Notes: generated by a model from the sequence alone, not told the origin. 64,000 bases of DNA from Rhodopirellula bahusiensis (GCF_002727185.1 NZ_NIZW01000001.1:372001-436000), one strand, 5' to 3'; shown: positions 53,614-63,890, counted from the first letter of the stretch. Program-made: numbers and translations.

Positions 53614-54729
53614 ATGAGTGATGGCAAAGTGAAGATGGCAATGGTCGGCTTGGGCTTCGGGTCGGAGTTCATTTCGATCTATCAAGCTCACCCGGACGCT
53701 GACGTCGTGGCGATTTGCCGACGCAACGAAACGGAGCTGAACAAAGCGGGCGATCAGTTTGGAATCGATCGCCGCTACACCGACTACGACGCGGTATTGG
53801 CCGATCCCGAAGTCGAATGCGTGCACATCAACAGCCCCATCGCGGACCACGCGTGGATGTCGCTGAAGGCCCTCGATGCCGGAAAGCACGTGATGTGCAC
53901 CGTGCCGATGGCAACAACCATCGAAGAGTGCCAACAGATCTGCGAGAAAGTCAAAGAGACCGGCTTGAAGTACATGATGGCGGAAACCGTCGTCTACAGC
54001 CGCGAATTCCTCTTCATCAAAGAGATGTATGAGAAAGGTGAACTCGGAAAAATCCAACACCTCGCCGCATCGCACCCACAAGACATGGACGGATGGCCGA
54101 GCTACTGGGAAGAAATGATCCCAATGCATTACGCCACCCACGTGGTCAGCCCTTGCCTCGGACTGACGAACGCTTTGGCTGAATCGGTCAGTTGCTTCGG
54201 ATCCGGAACCGTTCGCGAAGACATCGCCGAGAAGTCAGGCAGCCCTTTCGCCGTGGAAAGCTGCCACATCAAACTCAAGGACAGCGACATCACGGCTCAC
54301 ATCTGGCGATTCCTGTACGACGTCGCCCGCCAATACCGCGAGAGCTTCGATGTTTACGGAACCAAACGCAGCTTTGAGTGGACGTTGATTGAAGACGAAC
54401 CTCACGTCTTGCACACGGCCAAGAAACCTGAGAACGAAATCCCTGAGAAGATCGAGATCCCTGACTTCGCTCACCTGTTGCCGGAACCGATCCAACGCTT
54501 CACGTTGCCTGCTGAAATCCACGACGCCGATCACCTGTCGTTTGTCCAGGGCGGCGGTCACGGCGGATCACACCCACACATGGTGCACGAATTCGTCTCC
54601 GCTGTGAAAGAAGGCCGCGACCCGTGGCCAAACGCTCCAACCGCGGCCAACTGGACCTGCACTGGCTTGTGTGCCCATCAATCAGCCATGAAGGGCGGCG
54701 AACTGGTTCGCCTCCCCGACTTCAGCTGA
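53614..54729 (+). CDS. Gfo/Idh/MocA-family oxidoreductase
   Basis: A 371-residue NAD(P)-dependent oxidoreductase. ATG at 53614 with AAAGGA upstream. Rossmann start M-A-M-V-G-L-G-F-G-S-E-F, D-A-D-V-V-A-I-C-R-R, then E-C-V-H-I-N-S-P-I-A-D-H, G-K-H-V-M-C-T-V-P-M-A-T-T (family E-K-P) and the C-terminal alpha/beta domain with HYATHVVSPCLG. The usual E-K-P Lys position reads T-V-P-M here, so the catalytic Lys is not in its typical place. Substrate (sugar, inositol or related) unknown. No signal peptide. An intrinsic terminator follows. Confidence 0.88.
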   Translation: MSDGKVKMAMVGLGFGSEFISIYQAHPDADVVAICRRNETELNKAGDQFGIDRRYTDYDAVLADPEVECVHINSPIADHAWMSLKALDAGKHVMCTVPMATTIEECQQICEKVKETGLKYMMAETVVYSREFLFIKEMYEKGELGKIQHLAASHPQDMDGWPSYWEEMIPMHYATHVVSPCLGLTNALAESVSCFGSGTVREDIAEKSGSPFAVESCHIKLKDSDITAHIWRFLYDVARQYRESFDVYGTKRSFEWTLIEDEPHVLHTAKKPENEIPEKIEIPDFAHLLPEPIQRFTLPAEIHDADHLSFVQGGGHGGSHPHMVHEFVSAVKEGRDPWPNAPTAANWTCTGLCAHQSAMKGGELVRLPDFS

Positions 54730-54757
54730 TTCGAACTGACGAACTCAAAAGTGTTTC

Positions 54758-54787
54758 AAAGCCCACTCTCTCCGAGCGGGCTTTTTT
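54758..54787 (+). terminator. Intrinsic terminator after the oxidoreductase gene
   Basis: AAAGCCCACTC - TCTCC - GAGCGGGCTT with one mismatch, followed by a run of six T (54782-54787). It lies about 28 bp past the stop codon and faces the convergent EEP gene. Confidence 0.85.
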
Positions 54788-54813
54788 GATGTCCCTACAA
54801 TCGCGAGCCCGCT

Positions 54814-55704
54814 CTACTTCAAGTCAACCTGAATGGCGATTGGCAAGTGATCGCTCGCGAATCGGCCGGCCTCCGTCCGCGGGTCCAGCGTTTCGTACTT
54901 CTGAACGATCACTCGATCGTCGACCAGCACGTGATCGATTCGTCGATCAGGCTGAATGGATTTGAATCCGTTCCACGTTCCGGTGGGTCCTGTTGGCTTC
55001 CCTTCGACCGTGTCACGAGCGTCCAGTAGCGACACCGATTTCCCAGATCGCATCGCTTTCAATGGTGCGGACTCGGTCGTCGCATTGAAGTCGCCCATCA
55101 CGATCACGGGCAAATTCTTCGCTCGCTGATCCACCTCCGCGGCGACTAAAGCACCGGATTCTTCCCGAGCACGCTGGCCTCGGTGATCGAAGTGCGAGTT
55201 GATAACCAAGAACTCGGCTCGATCCGATTTGCGACGCAGCACCATCCAAGTCATTGTTCGAGGCAGCGCCGCGTCCCAACCTTTCGAACCCGCGACCGTG
55301 GGTGTGTCCGACAGCCAAAGCGTGCCGTGGTCCATCGCTTCGAATCGACCGTGCCGGTATCCAATGGGAGCGAACTCACCGCCTTCCTTTCCATCGTCAC
55401 GTCCAACGCCGTACCAAGTCCAATCGGATGTGCCTTCTTGGATGTCGTGCAACTGCTGCACTGTGACTTCTTGAAGTCCAACCACATCCGCAGACGCGAT
55501 GGTCTCGACCACTTTTGAACGCCGCATCGACCAAAGATCTTCGCGATCATGAGCATTCAAATAGCGAACGTTGTACGTCATCGCAGCAAACGATTCAGCA
55601 GCTTTCGCGGATCTAGCATCAAGGCTTCCCAGCAGAAGCAATCCGAGAAACAGGCCAAGCGAAGCAGTCACTCGCTTTTTGAAAACTGTCGGTTGAATGG
55701 TCAT
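54814..55704 (-). CDS. Secreted endonuclease/exonuclease/phosphatase (EEP) family protein
   Basis: A 296-residue exported hydrolase from an ATG at 55704 with GGAGG upstream and a signal peptide (ASLGLFLGLLLLGSLDARSA). EEP metal/catalytic motifs are all present: AMTYNVRYLN, V-V-G-L-Q-E-V, H-F-D-H-R-G, VIVMGDFNATT (D-x-N) and GRFASDHLPI (S-D-H). The family includes nucleases and sphingomyelin or inositol phosphatases. Export suggests it scavenges phosphate from outside substrates. It is a monocistronic-looking gene on the minus strand. Confidence 0.9.
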   Translation of the reverse strand: MTIQPTVFKKRVTASLGLFLGLLLLGSLDARSAKAAESFAAMTYNVRYLNAHDREDLWSMRRSKVVETIASADVVGLQEVTVQQLHDIQEGTSDWTWYGVGRDDGKEGGEFAPIGYRHGRFEAMDHGTLWLSDTPTVAGSKGWDAALPRTMTWMVLRRKSDRAEFLVINSHFDHRGQRAREESGALVAAEVDQRAKNLPVIVMGDFNATTESAPLKAMRSGKSVSLLDARDTVEGKPTGPTGTWNGFKSIQPDRRIDHVLVDDRVIVQKYETLDPRTEAGRFASDHLPIAIQVDLK

Positions 55705-55807
55705 TTCAAGCCTCCGGTTTTAGGGGACATCCCCGGATTGAGTCAGCAAGTTAGATGGATTGAGAAACGGTTCTTTTGGTCGGCACCTGCCGCCCAGCGT
55801 TCTAAAG

Positions 55808-57421
55808 TCAGTGAGCGTCTGGACGAACGCCGCAATAGCTGACAACCATGCCGAGTTGATTGGCAACGGAGGCCTTTGTCCTCATCGCCAGATCGGCTTC
55901 CTCCGCCGAATTGGCGTAAGCGACCTGGATATGGTTCGCCTTGTGACGTGCCATCATCTCATCGCGAGAAGCACCATGGAGAACCGCGTGCATGATTGGC
56001 CACTGTGGCGTCGTCGAATCCCAGCGTCGCTGCGTTTCTTCGGCTGGCAATTCAATCGACGTCGCTCGCCCCACATCCATGTGCAACCGATCGTCGGCAA
56101 CAAAAATTCGCGACCAAACGACTTCACCTGGCTTGGAGACCCCTCGAATCGTGCTTCCGCCCGAGGGGAAATACATCGGTGGTTGCCGGAACCCTTCGGC
56201 ATCCGCCCAACCATTTTTGAAGTGAGAGGCGGGGACCGCACCGCTGATTTCTAGCACCCAAACTTCTTCGTCCGTCGTGCCACTCGCATCGCGATCTGAC
56301 CAACGCAAATCATGCAGTGTGTTCTCGACCGGTTGCCCAAGTGCTTGGTGAACCCGATTGGTGATCAGCCCGTCCAGTCCTGCGCACTCATCGACTTCGT
56401 TGAAGTGAGTCAATGGACCGCCCGCATACAACTCTCGCGAACCATCGCGTGACAAAACCGGCGGACGAACCGAATCATTGAGCATGCCTTCGACCAAGTC
56501 ACTGGCGGGAAGCAAGTCTTTCAGTCCTTGCTGGTACTGGATTCCGATCGCATCGCACCCAAAGTCATCCGCGATTCGCATCGCTGCGATATAAACACGG
56601 CATTGCCCAAGGATCTGTGCGTCGGTGAGATCGGTTTCGTGGTTGGGGCCCGTATGAAACTTCATGCCCGCTTGATCCAACCAATCTCGCACGGCCTGGG
56701 CTTCTTCATCACTCACTTGCTGCGACTCGTGGTACAGCGCCGATTGGCTAAGGCGTTCTTTGAAGACTCCCGTCGCATGCAGCAAGTGATCAGGGATGAT
56801 GGCGTTGAACATTCCCATGCATCCTTCGTCGAACACACCCAAGATCGCTTTTTCTCGCTGCAGCGTCTCTGCAATCCCAAGCGAGATGGCTCGCGTGTTC
56901 GCATCACAGCTGGCAATCTCAAATGGCGTCACGTGCCCCATGTCATGAGCAACGGACCCTGTGTCCAACCAACTCTTCAGTTTCTTCAAGAACAACTCAT
57001 CCGCGAATTCCTCACTCCATAGCGAACTGTACTGGATTCCCGCTTTGGTGAGCGATCCGTTGAGATTCAACAGTCCCACCAAACCAGGCCATTGCCCCGA
57101 CCAATTCGCCACGGTCAAAATCGGCCCGCGATGAGTGGTCAATCCGGCCAGGATATGATGTGAGTATTGCCAAACCGCTTCGGCAACAACCAGAGGAGCA
57201 TCCGGATCAATGGATCGGAAGACATCCATGCCTTGTCGTTGCGACCGGATGAAACCATGGCCGCGAGCTTCATCAAACTCATGCCCGCGAATGACTTGGT
57301 GGTCCAACGATTCAATTGCCGCGATCAACCGCGACTCCATGTCTTTTTGAGCCTCCCAACAAACTTGGTTCGCGGAATCTCGTAGGTCACCGGAGGCAAT
57401 CAATGTGATGGTTGCAGGCAT
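55808..57421 (-). CDS. L-fucose isomerase-like (FucI-family) protein
   Basis: A 537-residue cytoplasmic protein from the ATG at 57421. FucI-like blocks are visible: [51 protein letters not shown] and [13 protein letters not shown]. coli FucI has D-E-G-C-M-G-M-Y-N-A-I-I-D-D and K-E-R-L-S-Q-S-A-L at the same place. It should isomerise an aldose to its ketose (L-fucose, L-arabinose or similar). It is 36 bp behind an AraB-like kinase gene, so the pair converts a sugar to a phosphorylated ketose. The true substrate cannot be told from sequence. Confidence 0.8.
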   Translation of the reverse strand: MPATITLIASGDLRDSANQVCWEAQKDMESRLIAAIESLDHQVIRGHEFDEARGHGFIRSQRQGMDVFRSIDPDAPLVVAEAVWQYSHHILAGLTTHRGPILTVANWSGQWPGLVGLLNLNGSLTKAGIQYSSLWSEEFADELFLKKLKSWLDTGSVAHDMGHVTPFEIASCDANTRAISLGIAETLQREKAILGVFDEGCMGMFNAIIPDHLLHATGVFKERLSQSALYHESQQVSDEEAQAVRDWLDQAGMKFHTGPNHETDLTDAQILGQCRVYIAAMRIADDFGCDAIGIQYQQGLKDLLPASDLVEGMLNDSVRPPVLSRDGSRELYAGGPLTHFNEVDECAGLDGLITNRVHQALGQPVENTLHDLRWSDRDASGTTDEEVWVLEISGAVPASHFKNGWADAEGFRQPPMYFPSGGSTIRGVSKPGEVVWSRIFVADDRLHMDVGRATSIELPAEETQRRWDSTTPQWPIMHAVLHGASRDEMMARHKANHIQVAYANSAEEADLAMRTKASVANQLGMVVSYCGVRPDAH

Positions 57422-57457
57422 CGTTTGGTCAGCCAATGAAGGAGTAGGAAAAGAGGT

Positions 57458-59101
57458 TTAGATTCGTTGTTGAGCGACCGCGTCGGCCAACTGCCGATAG
57501 CGATCGTACAGCGGTTCGTAAGCTTGCGTTCGTTCCGACCGGTGCAAAATCAGATCGCATTGATCTTCGGGCACGGCCGCCATCGCAGATGCAGCTTCGG
57601 CGATGCTGGCAAAGGGTGTCTTCTCAGGTCCCGCCGCGACCATTCCCAAGACAGCCGCCCCGACCGCAGGCCCTTGTGTCGAAGGATGAATCTCAATCGG
57701 CATCCCCAGCACATCCGCATACACTTCGACGAAGGCTCGGTTGTGATGCGGCAGCCCGCCCGTCGCGATGATACGGTCAATGGGAACTCCCGCGTCGACG
57801 GAACTCGACGATGATTGGTCAGCGGAACCATGACGTAGCATTTCCACGATCCAACGCACACCGAATGCGGACGCTTCCATCAACGCCAGGTACAAGTGAG
57901 CGGGCCCGTGCTGCATCCCCAGCCCTGTGAACGCCCCGCGAACGGAACCATCCATCAACGGCGTTCGGCAACCATTCAGCCAATCCAAGCACGCGACGCC
58001 CTCCGCACCGGGCGGCAGACTCATCGCGTCCTTCGCCAAGTCGTCGAACGATTCGCGGTTCAGCAGTTTCAACAACCAAGCGAACGCATCACCAACCGCC
58101 GCTTGCCCCGTTTCATATCCGAACAGCCCCGGCAAAATCCCGCCTTCCACGACTCCAGCCACCCCGGGCATTTCCACCATTTTTGTGGCGTTGAGCATGT
58201 GACAACTGCTGGTCCCCAGCACCATCACCAACGTCCCTGGTTCCGCGGCACCCACACCCGGCACACCCGCATGTGCATCGATGATCGCGGCCGAAACAGG
58301 AACGCCCGTTGGCAATCCAAACTGCGTTGCCATCGCGTCCGTCAATTGCCCCGCAACCTGCCCCGGTGAAAGCATTTCGCCGGGCATTCGATGAGCAACC
58401 GCTTCGGCCAGTTTCGGATGAACAGCATCGAAATAGTCTTGCGAGGGATAGCCTTCGTCCGCCGACCACATCGCTTTGTAACCGGCCTGGCAAGTCGATC
58501 GAACCAAGGACTTGCTGTCACCACCGACAAGCTGCCAAACGAGCCAGTCACCCGCTTCCAACCAAACCTCGGCGGCTTCCGCTACCTCCGGATCTTGTTC
58601 GATCGTCTCCAGCATCTTAGGAAAGAACCATTCCAAACCAATCACGCCGCCATAACGCTTCAAGAACGACTCGTCCCGCTCTTTCGCGATCGCCGTCATC
58701 CGATCCGCTTGATCCAAAGCGCCGTGATGCTTCCATAATTTTGGCCAAGCCAATGGACGCGACTTCAACGAATCCAATTCACACAGCGGAGTTCCATCAT
58801 GTTTGGCCGGCAACATCGTGCAACTTGTGAAGTCGACACCAATGCCAACGATCTCGTCGCCATTCAGTCCCGCAGCGGCCAACGCCTGTTTGGTTGCAAT
58901 TGCCGCTGATTCAATCCAGTCGGCCGGGCACTGCAATGCAAAACGCTCCGGCAGAGATTCGGTACTGCCGGGCAAAGCGTCCAGGATTTGCCCGTGCTCA
59001 AACGCATGGACCGCGGAACCCACCTCGCGTCCATCCGAATCCACCAGGATGGCACGAACGGATTCCGTTCCGAAATCGAGACCTAGAGCGATGACAGGCA
59101 T
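57458..59101 (-). CDS. araB: Ribulokinase-like FGGY sugar kinase
   Basis: A 547-residue kinase from an ATG at 59101 (MPVIALGLDFGTESVRAILV). Features of AraB-type FGGY kinases: L-D-F-G-T-E-S-V-R-A near 6-15, VGIGVDFTSCTMLP near 90, AIIDAHAGVPGVGA, VLGTSSCHML, and ATGGLPHHNRAFVEVYADVL. The length matches ribulokinase (about 560). It phosphorylates L-ribulose or a similar ketose at C5. With the FucI-like isomerase downstream it completes entry of an aldose to the pentose-phosphate pool, which could in turn feed xfp. It lacks neighbouring araD in this window. Confidence 0.85.
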   Translation of the reverse strand: MPVIALGLDFGTESVRAILVDSDGREVGSAVHAFEHGQILDALPGSTESLPERFALQCPADWIESAAIATKQALAAAGLNGDEIVGIGVDFTSCTMLPAKHDGTPLCELDSLKSRPLAWPKLWKHHGALDQADRMTAIAKERDESFLKRYGGVIGLEWFFPKMLETIEQDPEVAEAAEVWLEAGDWLVWQLVGGDSKSLVRSTCQAGYKAMWSADEGYPSQDYFDAVHPKLAEAVAHRMPGEMLSPGQVAGQLTDAMATQFGLPTGVPVSAAIIDAHAGVPGVGAAEPGTLVMVLGTSSCHMLNATKMVEMPGVAGVVEGGILPGLFGYETGQAAVGDAFAWLLKLLNRESFDDLAKDAMSLPPGAEGVACLDWLNGCRTPLMDGSVRGAFTGLGMQHGPAHLYLALMEASAFGVRWIVEMLRHGSADQSSSSSVDAGVPIDRIIATGGLPHHNRAFVEVYADVLGMPIEIHPSTQGPAVGAAVLGMVAAGPEKTPFASIAEAASAMAAVPEDQCDLILHRSERTQAYEPLYDRYRQLADAVAQQRI

Positions 59102-59220
59102 GGATTGTATGAAATCGTTGAGAAAACAAACTAGCAGACGAAAAGAACCAACCACCAAAGGGTTTCGAAACCCAAAACCCTTTGACAGCGGTCATACACA
59201 AACGTGATCACCAGTGGTGA

Positions 59221-61566
59221 TCATTTCGCATCGCGAAAAGAACGCCCTCGATCGTAACTGATCTTCGAAACCGTTTGCGACTTGCCATCGGCCCGAGCGC
59301 GAAACGTCAACACGATTCGGTCGTCTTCGCTACTCTCGTCGAACCGCAATTTCGAACACTCGGCTTTCCCTGACGCGGTTGGCTCCCAAAGAACCGTGAT
59401 TGGGCCGGACCATTTGATGCCGTCATGATAGCGATATCGCACCAGGTCAGGCTTCGCCGAATCTTTGTTCGGCTCGATCCAAGCAGCAATGCGTCCTCGG
59501 GTGGAATCAAACGTGATCGCATCGTCGCGATCGACTTTGGGATCAACCGGTTTGGCCGGCGATGCTTGTCGAAACTGAACATTCCCAGCCAACTCCGCAT
59601 CCGAAAACGAAATGCAATCGTCATGAAAGATGTGGTAGATGCGACCATTCTCGCTGCCGACAATCAGATCCAACTTCCCATCTCGATTGAAGTCGCAAAT
59701 CGCGGGACTGGCGGTGTGACCGGCAACATTGCGGCGAGCCAAATTGCCGATGCGTTTCAGCACCACTTTGCCGTCCTGGTCGGCCACGTTGCGGTACCAA
59801 GTCACGTTTTCAGAATTGATCAGGATGTCCAATCGTCCATCGGAATCCCAGTCACCGACAGCGACCTTGACGCGTCCAGATCGCCCCGCGGTCCCCGCCG
59901 CCAATCGAATTGGATGCCCGGATTCATCGACAAATAATCGCTCGGCCTCACCGACCGACCGACGAAGTGTCAGATAGCCTTCTTGGTCCATCAGCACCAA
60001 ATCGAGTTCGTCGTCGCCATCAAAATCAACCGCAACAGGTGTTGTTCGCCACTGGGTCAACGAACTCTTTGTGGCAGACTTCCACGGGTACCAAGCGGGC
60101 GGACTTTCGACCGGAGCCGAGCTCAACTCCTGCTCTACCAGAGTGCCTGATTCATTCAGCAGCACACCCACTTCAGCCAAAATCGAGTTGTAAACGATGT
60201 CGTCGTCACCATCACCATCCCAATCCGCGAGCGACAACGTCGTGTAGCCCCACTTGGCTTCGCACGGCCCTTGAATGGAACCATTGTCGCCGGCCAAGAT
60301 TCGAAAAGGCTCTTCCGTTCCGTCCGAGTTCCGAACGTTCAGCAAAACGGGTTCCGCCCACTTCGGCAATCCATCCGCTCCATCGCCCAGGTTTTCAAAC
60401 CAACCGATGTTGCCAGCGGTGTTGCCGCAAACGATGTCGTCATCACCGTCTTGATCCCAGTCCGAGATATAGGGCGTTGCGAGAGCGCCAAACTTCAACG
60501 TGTCCGCTTTCTGACGGAAGTAAACCGGGTCTTCAAACACAGGCCGCCCATCGCGAAGTTCGCCTGTGTTTTCGATGAATGCCACGCGACCGTCTTCATC
60601 ACCGACGATCAAGTCAGCATCGCCATCGCGATCCCAATCAATCGCCGTGGGCGTGATCATCTGCAAATGCATCGTCAGCCGTTCGCCATCAGCATTCTGC
60701 AGCTCTTTGCCGGTTTGATAGCGAGGCTTCTCTCGGGAGCCAACGTTCTCGAAGTACGTGAAGTAGTCCAAGAAATTACCGACAACGATGTCCAGGTCAT
60801 CGTCGCCATCGAAGTCAACAAAACTTGCACAAGGCCAGCCATAAACGTCGATGGCTTCGTCACCAGCGAGAATCATTTCGGGATCGTCGTAGTCGGGATC
60901 GGAATCGTTCCCGGCATTGCTCATCAAAAACAGATAGCCATGCAACGGTCCATTGTGCCACGCGCCGGTTTCGTCGTAGGCGTGATCCCAACCCAGACCG
61001 GCCCAATCCCCGACGCCGGCCACCAAGTCGTGATCACCGTCACCGTCGTAGTCGACGTACCGCCACATGTTGCCGCGAATACGGGTTCCCGGCGTCGTCA
61101 GTGGTTTCTTAGGAGCGGGGATGCCCGTGGGCTTGTCAAAATCAAACTTCCCGGTCGACGGATCCTGAGCGAAGTACCTGCCGGGCGTCAAAATCCTGGC
61201 CTCTCCGTTGACTTCACTCGCCAACATATTGTGGAACCCAAGACCAAGACGAACAGGTGCTTCAAACACCGGCATTGTGACGTTTGGATCCTGAGTTGAA
61301 TTCTCGAAGAAGTACGTGCCGTTGGAAGGTTTGTCTGGGCAACCGACCAACAAATCCAAATCGCCATCGCCGTCATAATCCATCGGCAGCGGATACGCCC
61401 AAAGCCCAACTCCCAAGTCCACTTCCAAGCCCGCATGGTTGTAGTTCAGCGGAACCAACTTGGGACTCTCTTCGGCGTGAAGTTGTTGGCCAGCATGAGC
61501 CAACAACATGCTTCCCAATCCAAATGCCAACGCAATCGGTTTCGACGTCCGTCTGTAAATACTCAT
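59221..61566 (-). CDS. Secreted FG-GAP/VCBS-repeat protein
   Basis: A 781-residue exported protein. ATG at 61566 with GAGGGAG upstream and signal peptide (KPIALAFGLGSMLLAHAGQQ). It carries about eight FG-GAP/VCBS repeats with calcium-binding D-x-D-x-D-G-D-x-D motifs, for example DYDGDGDLDLLVG, DYDGDGDHDLVAG, DFDGDDDLDIVVG, DWDGDGDDDIVYN and DFNRDGKLDLIVG. Overall an integrin-like beta-propeller; the last 130 residues form a separate exo-sialidase-like or BNR-type region (SYDRGRSFRD). Its role is binding, probably of glycans; no catalytic site is evident. It lies between the kinase and the YidR-like gene on the same strand. Confidence 0.85.
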   Translation of the reverse strand: MSIYRRTSKPIALAFGLGSMLLAHAGQQLHAEESPKLVPLNYNHAGLEVDLGVGLWAYPLPMDYDGDGDLDLLVGCPDKPSNGTYFFENSTQDPNVTMPVFEAPVRLGLGFHNMLASEVNGEARILTPGRYFAQDPSTGKFDFDKPTGIPAPKKPLTTPGTRIRGNMWRYVDYDGDGDHDLVAGVGDWAGLGWDHAYDETGAWHNGPLHGYLFLMSNAGNDSDPDYDDPEMILAGDEAIDVYGWPCASFVDFDGDDDLDIVVGNFLDYFTYFENVGSREKPRYQTGKELQNADGERLTMHLQMITPTAIDWDRDGDADLIVGDEDGRVAFIENTGELRDGRPVFEDPVYFRQKADTLKFGALATPYISDWDQDGDDDIVCGNTAGNIGWFENLGDGADGLPKWAEPVLLNVRNSDGTEEPFRILAGDNGSIQGPCEAKWGYTTLSLADWDGDGDDDIVYNSILAEVGVLLNESGTLVEQELSSAPVESPPAWYPWKSATKSSLTQWRTTPVAVDFDGDDELDLVLMDQEGYLTLRRSVGEAERLFVDESGHPIRLAAGTAGRSGRVKVAVGDWDSDGRLDILINSENVTWYRNVADQDGKVVLKRIGNLARRNVAGHTASPAICDFNRDGKLDLIVGSENGRIYHIFHDDCISFSDAELAGNVQFRQASPAKPVDPKVDRDDAITFDSTRGRIAAWIEPNKDSAKPDLVRYRYHDGIKWSGPITVLWEPTASGKAECSKLRFDESSEDDRIVLTFRARADGKSQTVSKISYDRGRSFRDAK

Positions 61567-61620
61567 GGTTGCTCCCTCTCTATTGATGTAGTTGCTGTCC
61601 AACACACTTCATGGATCGAT

Positions 61621-62979
61621 CTAGCTTGTCTGCTTCGAGTCCGTCAGAAAAATCTGGTTGAATGATCGCTCGCCATCTTCAACGGCTCCCCCAAATGCAA
61701 TCTTGTTTCCATCAGGCGAGTAAACCACGGCGAAAGAAAGACACCGAAACAAACCATCGCCTTTCGCCACCGTCTCCACATGACCGTCGTTCAAATTGAC
61801 TTCGCAAACGGAGTTACCCATCACACACGCGGCAAACTCTCCGCCCGGATGAATCGAAAAGGCCGAAGCAACCGATTCGTTACCATCGGTGACTTGCCGA
61901 AGCGATCCGCCGTTGGGTGAAACCGCACCAAGCTGAATCACTCCGTTGTCATCTCGAATCAAGAAAACGATTTCACTGCCGTCCGGTTTGCTTCTCGGCC
62001 AATGACGCACGTCGGTGGCCAGACCTGGAAAAACGCGGTCGGCGGTTCGAGTCAAACGCCTCTGAACGGTTCCGGCGGGAGGCACAGGACGAGTCGTCGC
62101 TGTGCCTTGCAATGGTTCGGCTCCCGCGACCGTGCAGTCCCGCGGCAAGTCCACGATGAACAACTCGGGAACTGTTTTGAATTGCTGCTTCGAAGATTCC
62201 GACCCGGCTCCGTTGCTACTTTCTTGGTCGCCACTTTCTTCGTTGCGAATCAACACGTCGCCGATAAATGCCAATGCCTTGTCCTGAGTTGTCCCATCGG
62301 GACGCTGATAACCTTTCATTCCCACCCAGGCATCTTCATAGGCTTTGCTGATTTGGTCGGTGCCAATTTCCGGACGATCGTGCGTTTGCGTCACCAGCAC
62401 GTTAAAGCAATCCCCATCATGATTGCGGCGATGACTCTTCGGTACCGACACACTTTGAACCGGGATCGAGACACCGACATTGCGTTGGTTCAGTTGCCCG
62501 TTTGCCAAATTTGTCGCCAACACGTGATCTTCGTAGGTGAAACTGATCCATTCGCCCTTGGCATCAAACACATGCACGTGACTTCCGCCGCGAAGTGCTC
62601 CCGGAGTGAATGGGTCCACCACATCACGAGCGTCCAGGTTTCGCATCGATGACTCGTCACCAGGACACACCGAGACACCACGGCGGTGATAGGCGCAGTA
62701 GCTCCAATCAGGAGTCGGCTCTTCCGGACCGTGAATGAAAGCGATTTTGTTCTCGGTGGGACTGGCCGTCACAACACCGACGGATGCGCCGCGCGGAGCC
62801 TGATATACAACCTCGACTTCACCCGTCTTCGTGTGCGCTCGCTCGATTCGCGAACCATCAAACACGGATCCGTTCTCATCACTGCGAATGTCGTAGTAGA
62901 TCCAGCATCCGTCCCACGACCACACGCCGGTGTTGGTGAGATGATGTTGTTGCTGTCGAAAAGTGAGCTGGCGTGTCAT
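61621..62979 (-). CDS. YidR-like (DUF3748) beta-propeller protein
   Basis: A 452-residue protein with no signal peptide, starting at the ATG at 62979 (MTRQLTFRQQQHHLTNTGVW); a GTG four codons upstream (62991) is an alternative. It is built from TolB-type propeller blades (TASPTENKIAFIHGPE, DGSEIVFLIRDDNGVIQLGA, VSPNGGSLRQVTDGNES, VVYSPDGNKIAFGG). The opening and the S-H-V-H-V-F-D-A-K-G region resemble E. coli YidR (DUF3748) and, more distantly, oligogalacturonate lyase. Function is not established. It is the first gene of the minus-strand cluster, divergent from the GntR regulator by 215 bp. Confidence 0.65.
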   Translation of the reverse strand: MTRQLTFRQQQHHLTNTGVWSWDGCWIYYDIRSDENGSVFDGSRIERAHTKTGEVEVVYQAPRGASVGVVTASPTENKIAFIHGPEEPTPDWSYCAYHRRGVSVCPGDESSMRNLDARDVVDPFTPGALRGGSHVHVFDAKGEWISFTYEDHVLATNLANGQLNQRNVGVSIPVQSVSVPKSHRRNHDGDCFNVLVTQTHDRPEIGTDQISKAYEDAWVGMKGYQRPDGTTQDKALAFIGDVLIRNEESGDQESSNGAGSESSKQQFKTVPELFIVDLPRDCTVAGAEPLQGTATTRPVPPAGTVQRRLTRTADRVFPGLATDVRHWPRSKPDGSEIVFLIRDDNGVIQLGAVSPNGGSLRQVTDGNESVASAFSIHPGGEFAACVMGNSVCEVNLNDGHVETVAKGDGLFRCLSFAVVYSPDGNKIAFGGAVEDGERSFNQIFLTDSKQTS

Positions 62980-63194
62980 GCAGCCACCCACGGACGGTGA
63001 GCAACCAAACCTGCATGGCGCGAACGTTTCTGTTCAGCAACCACTGCATAGACTTCGTCGCTGTGCGTTTGGACCGCTGCATCTATAGACGCATAGGATC
63101 GGAGTTGCGTGACTGGTAGACTGACTGGCCCGATTGCGTTGCATCGCGTCGGCCCCGGATCCATCTCGTCCCTCCCCACACCCACTTCACGACA

Positions 63195-63890
63195 ATGACT
63201 CCAGGGCGTCACCAAGTCGAAACGCACGCGAGCCGTGCCTATCACCATCTGCGTCAAAAACTGATCTCGGGCGAATTCAAGCCCGGCACCAGATTGCTGT
63301 ATGGTCCCATCGGCAAAGAAATCGGCGTCTCGGCCACACCCGTTCGCGAAGCTGCCGGTCAACTCGCGACCGAAGGAATGGTCGAACTCGTTCCGCAAAT
63401 CGGTGCGGTCGTGCGATCGATCAACGAACCAGAAATTCAAGAGCTTTACGAGGTTCGCAACCTGATCGAATCCTTCGCCTCCGCTCGTGCCTCCGAGCGA
63501 TCGACGTCGGAAGACATTCAGCTGATCGCGAAAGAATACAACACCATGCGGGAGTTGGTGGAGCGTCAAAAGCAAACCAATTCGCCGGAAGAAAGCCAAG
63601 AGATCGCCTACCAATTCAATCAGGCGGACCACAACTTTCACTTGCGAATCGTCGAAGCGACCGGCAATCACACGCTCGTGCGAACCTCCACCCAGTCCAA
63701 CATTTTGACTCGCGTGTTTGGAATCTGGATGCACCGACAAGGTGCCGACGTGATGGAAAACACCTGCAACGAGCACGAGAAGATCTTCACCGCCATTCAG
63801 AACGGGAATGCCGAGGCGGCGCACGAAGCGGCTTCGAATCACATTCTGAAGGGCCTTCAACTCTCGCTCCAATCTTTTCGCGAAGCCTGA
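63195..63890 (+). CDS. GntR-family regulator with FCD domain
   Basis: A 231-residue transcription factor from an ATG at 63195. N-terminal winged helix of the GntR type: R-A-Y-H-H-L-R-Q-K-L-I-S-G-E-F-K-P-G-T-R-L and I-G-V-S-A-T-P-V-R-E-A (recognition helix). The C-terminal FCD domain (about 80-231) has L-Y-E-V-R-N-L-I-E, the D-H-N-F-H-L (metal His) motif near 155, N-E-H-E-K-I (second His) and H-I-L-K-G-L. FCD regulators respond to sugar acids and organic acids. Divergent from the YidR/FG-GAP/kinase/isomerase cluster; the likely operator is in 62980-63194. Confidence 0.92.
   Translation: MTPGRHQVETHASRAYHHLRQKLISGEFKPGTRLLYGPIGKEIGVSATPVREAAGQLATEGMVELVPQIGAVVRSINEPEIQELYEVRNLIESFASARASERSTSEDIQLIAKEYNTMRELVERQKQTNSPEESQEIAYQFNQADHNFHLRIVEATGNHTLVRTSTQSNILTRVFGIWMHRQGADVMENTCNEHEKIFTAIQNGNAEAAHEAASNHILKGLQLSLQSFREA

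Noticed and set aside
60271-61299. Open frame of 342 codons on the plus strand
   Set aside because: Antisense to the FG-GAP repeats; the apparent repetitiveness only mirrors the D-x-D-G-D codons.
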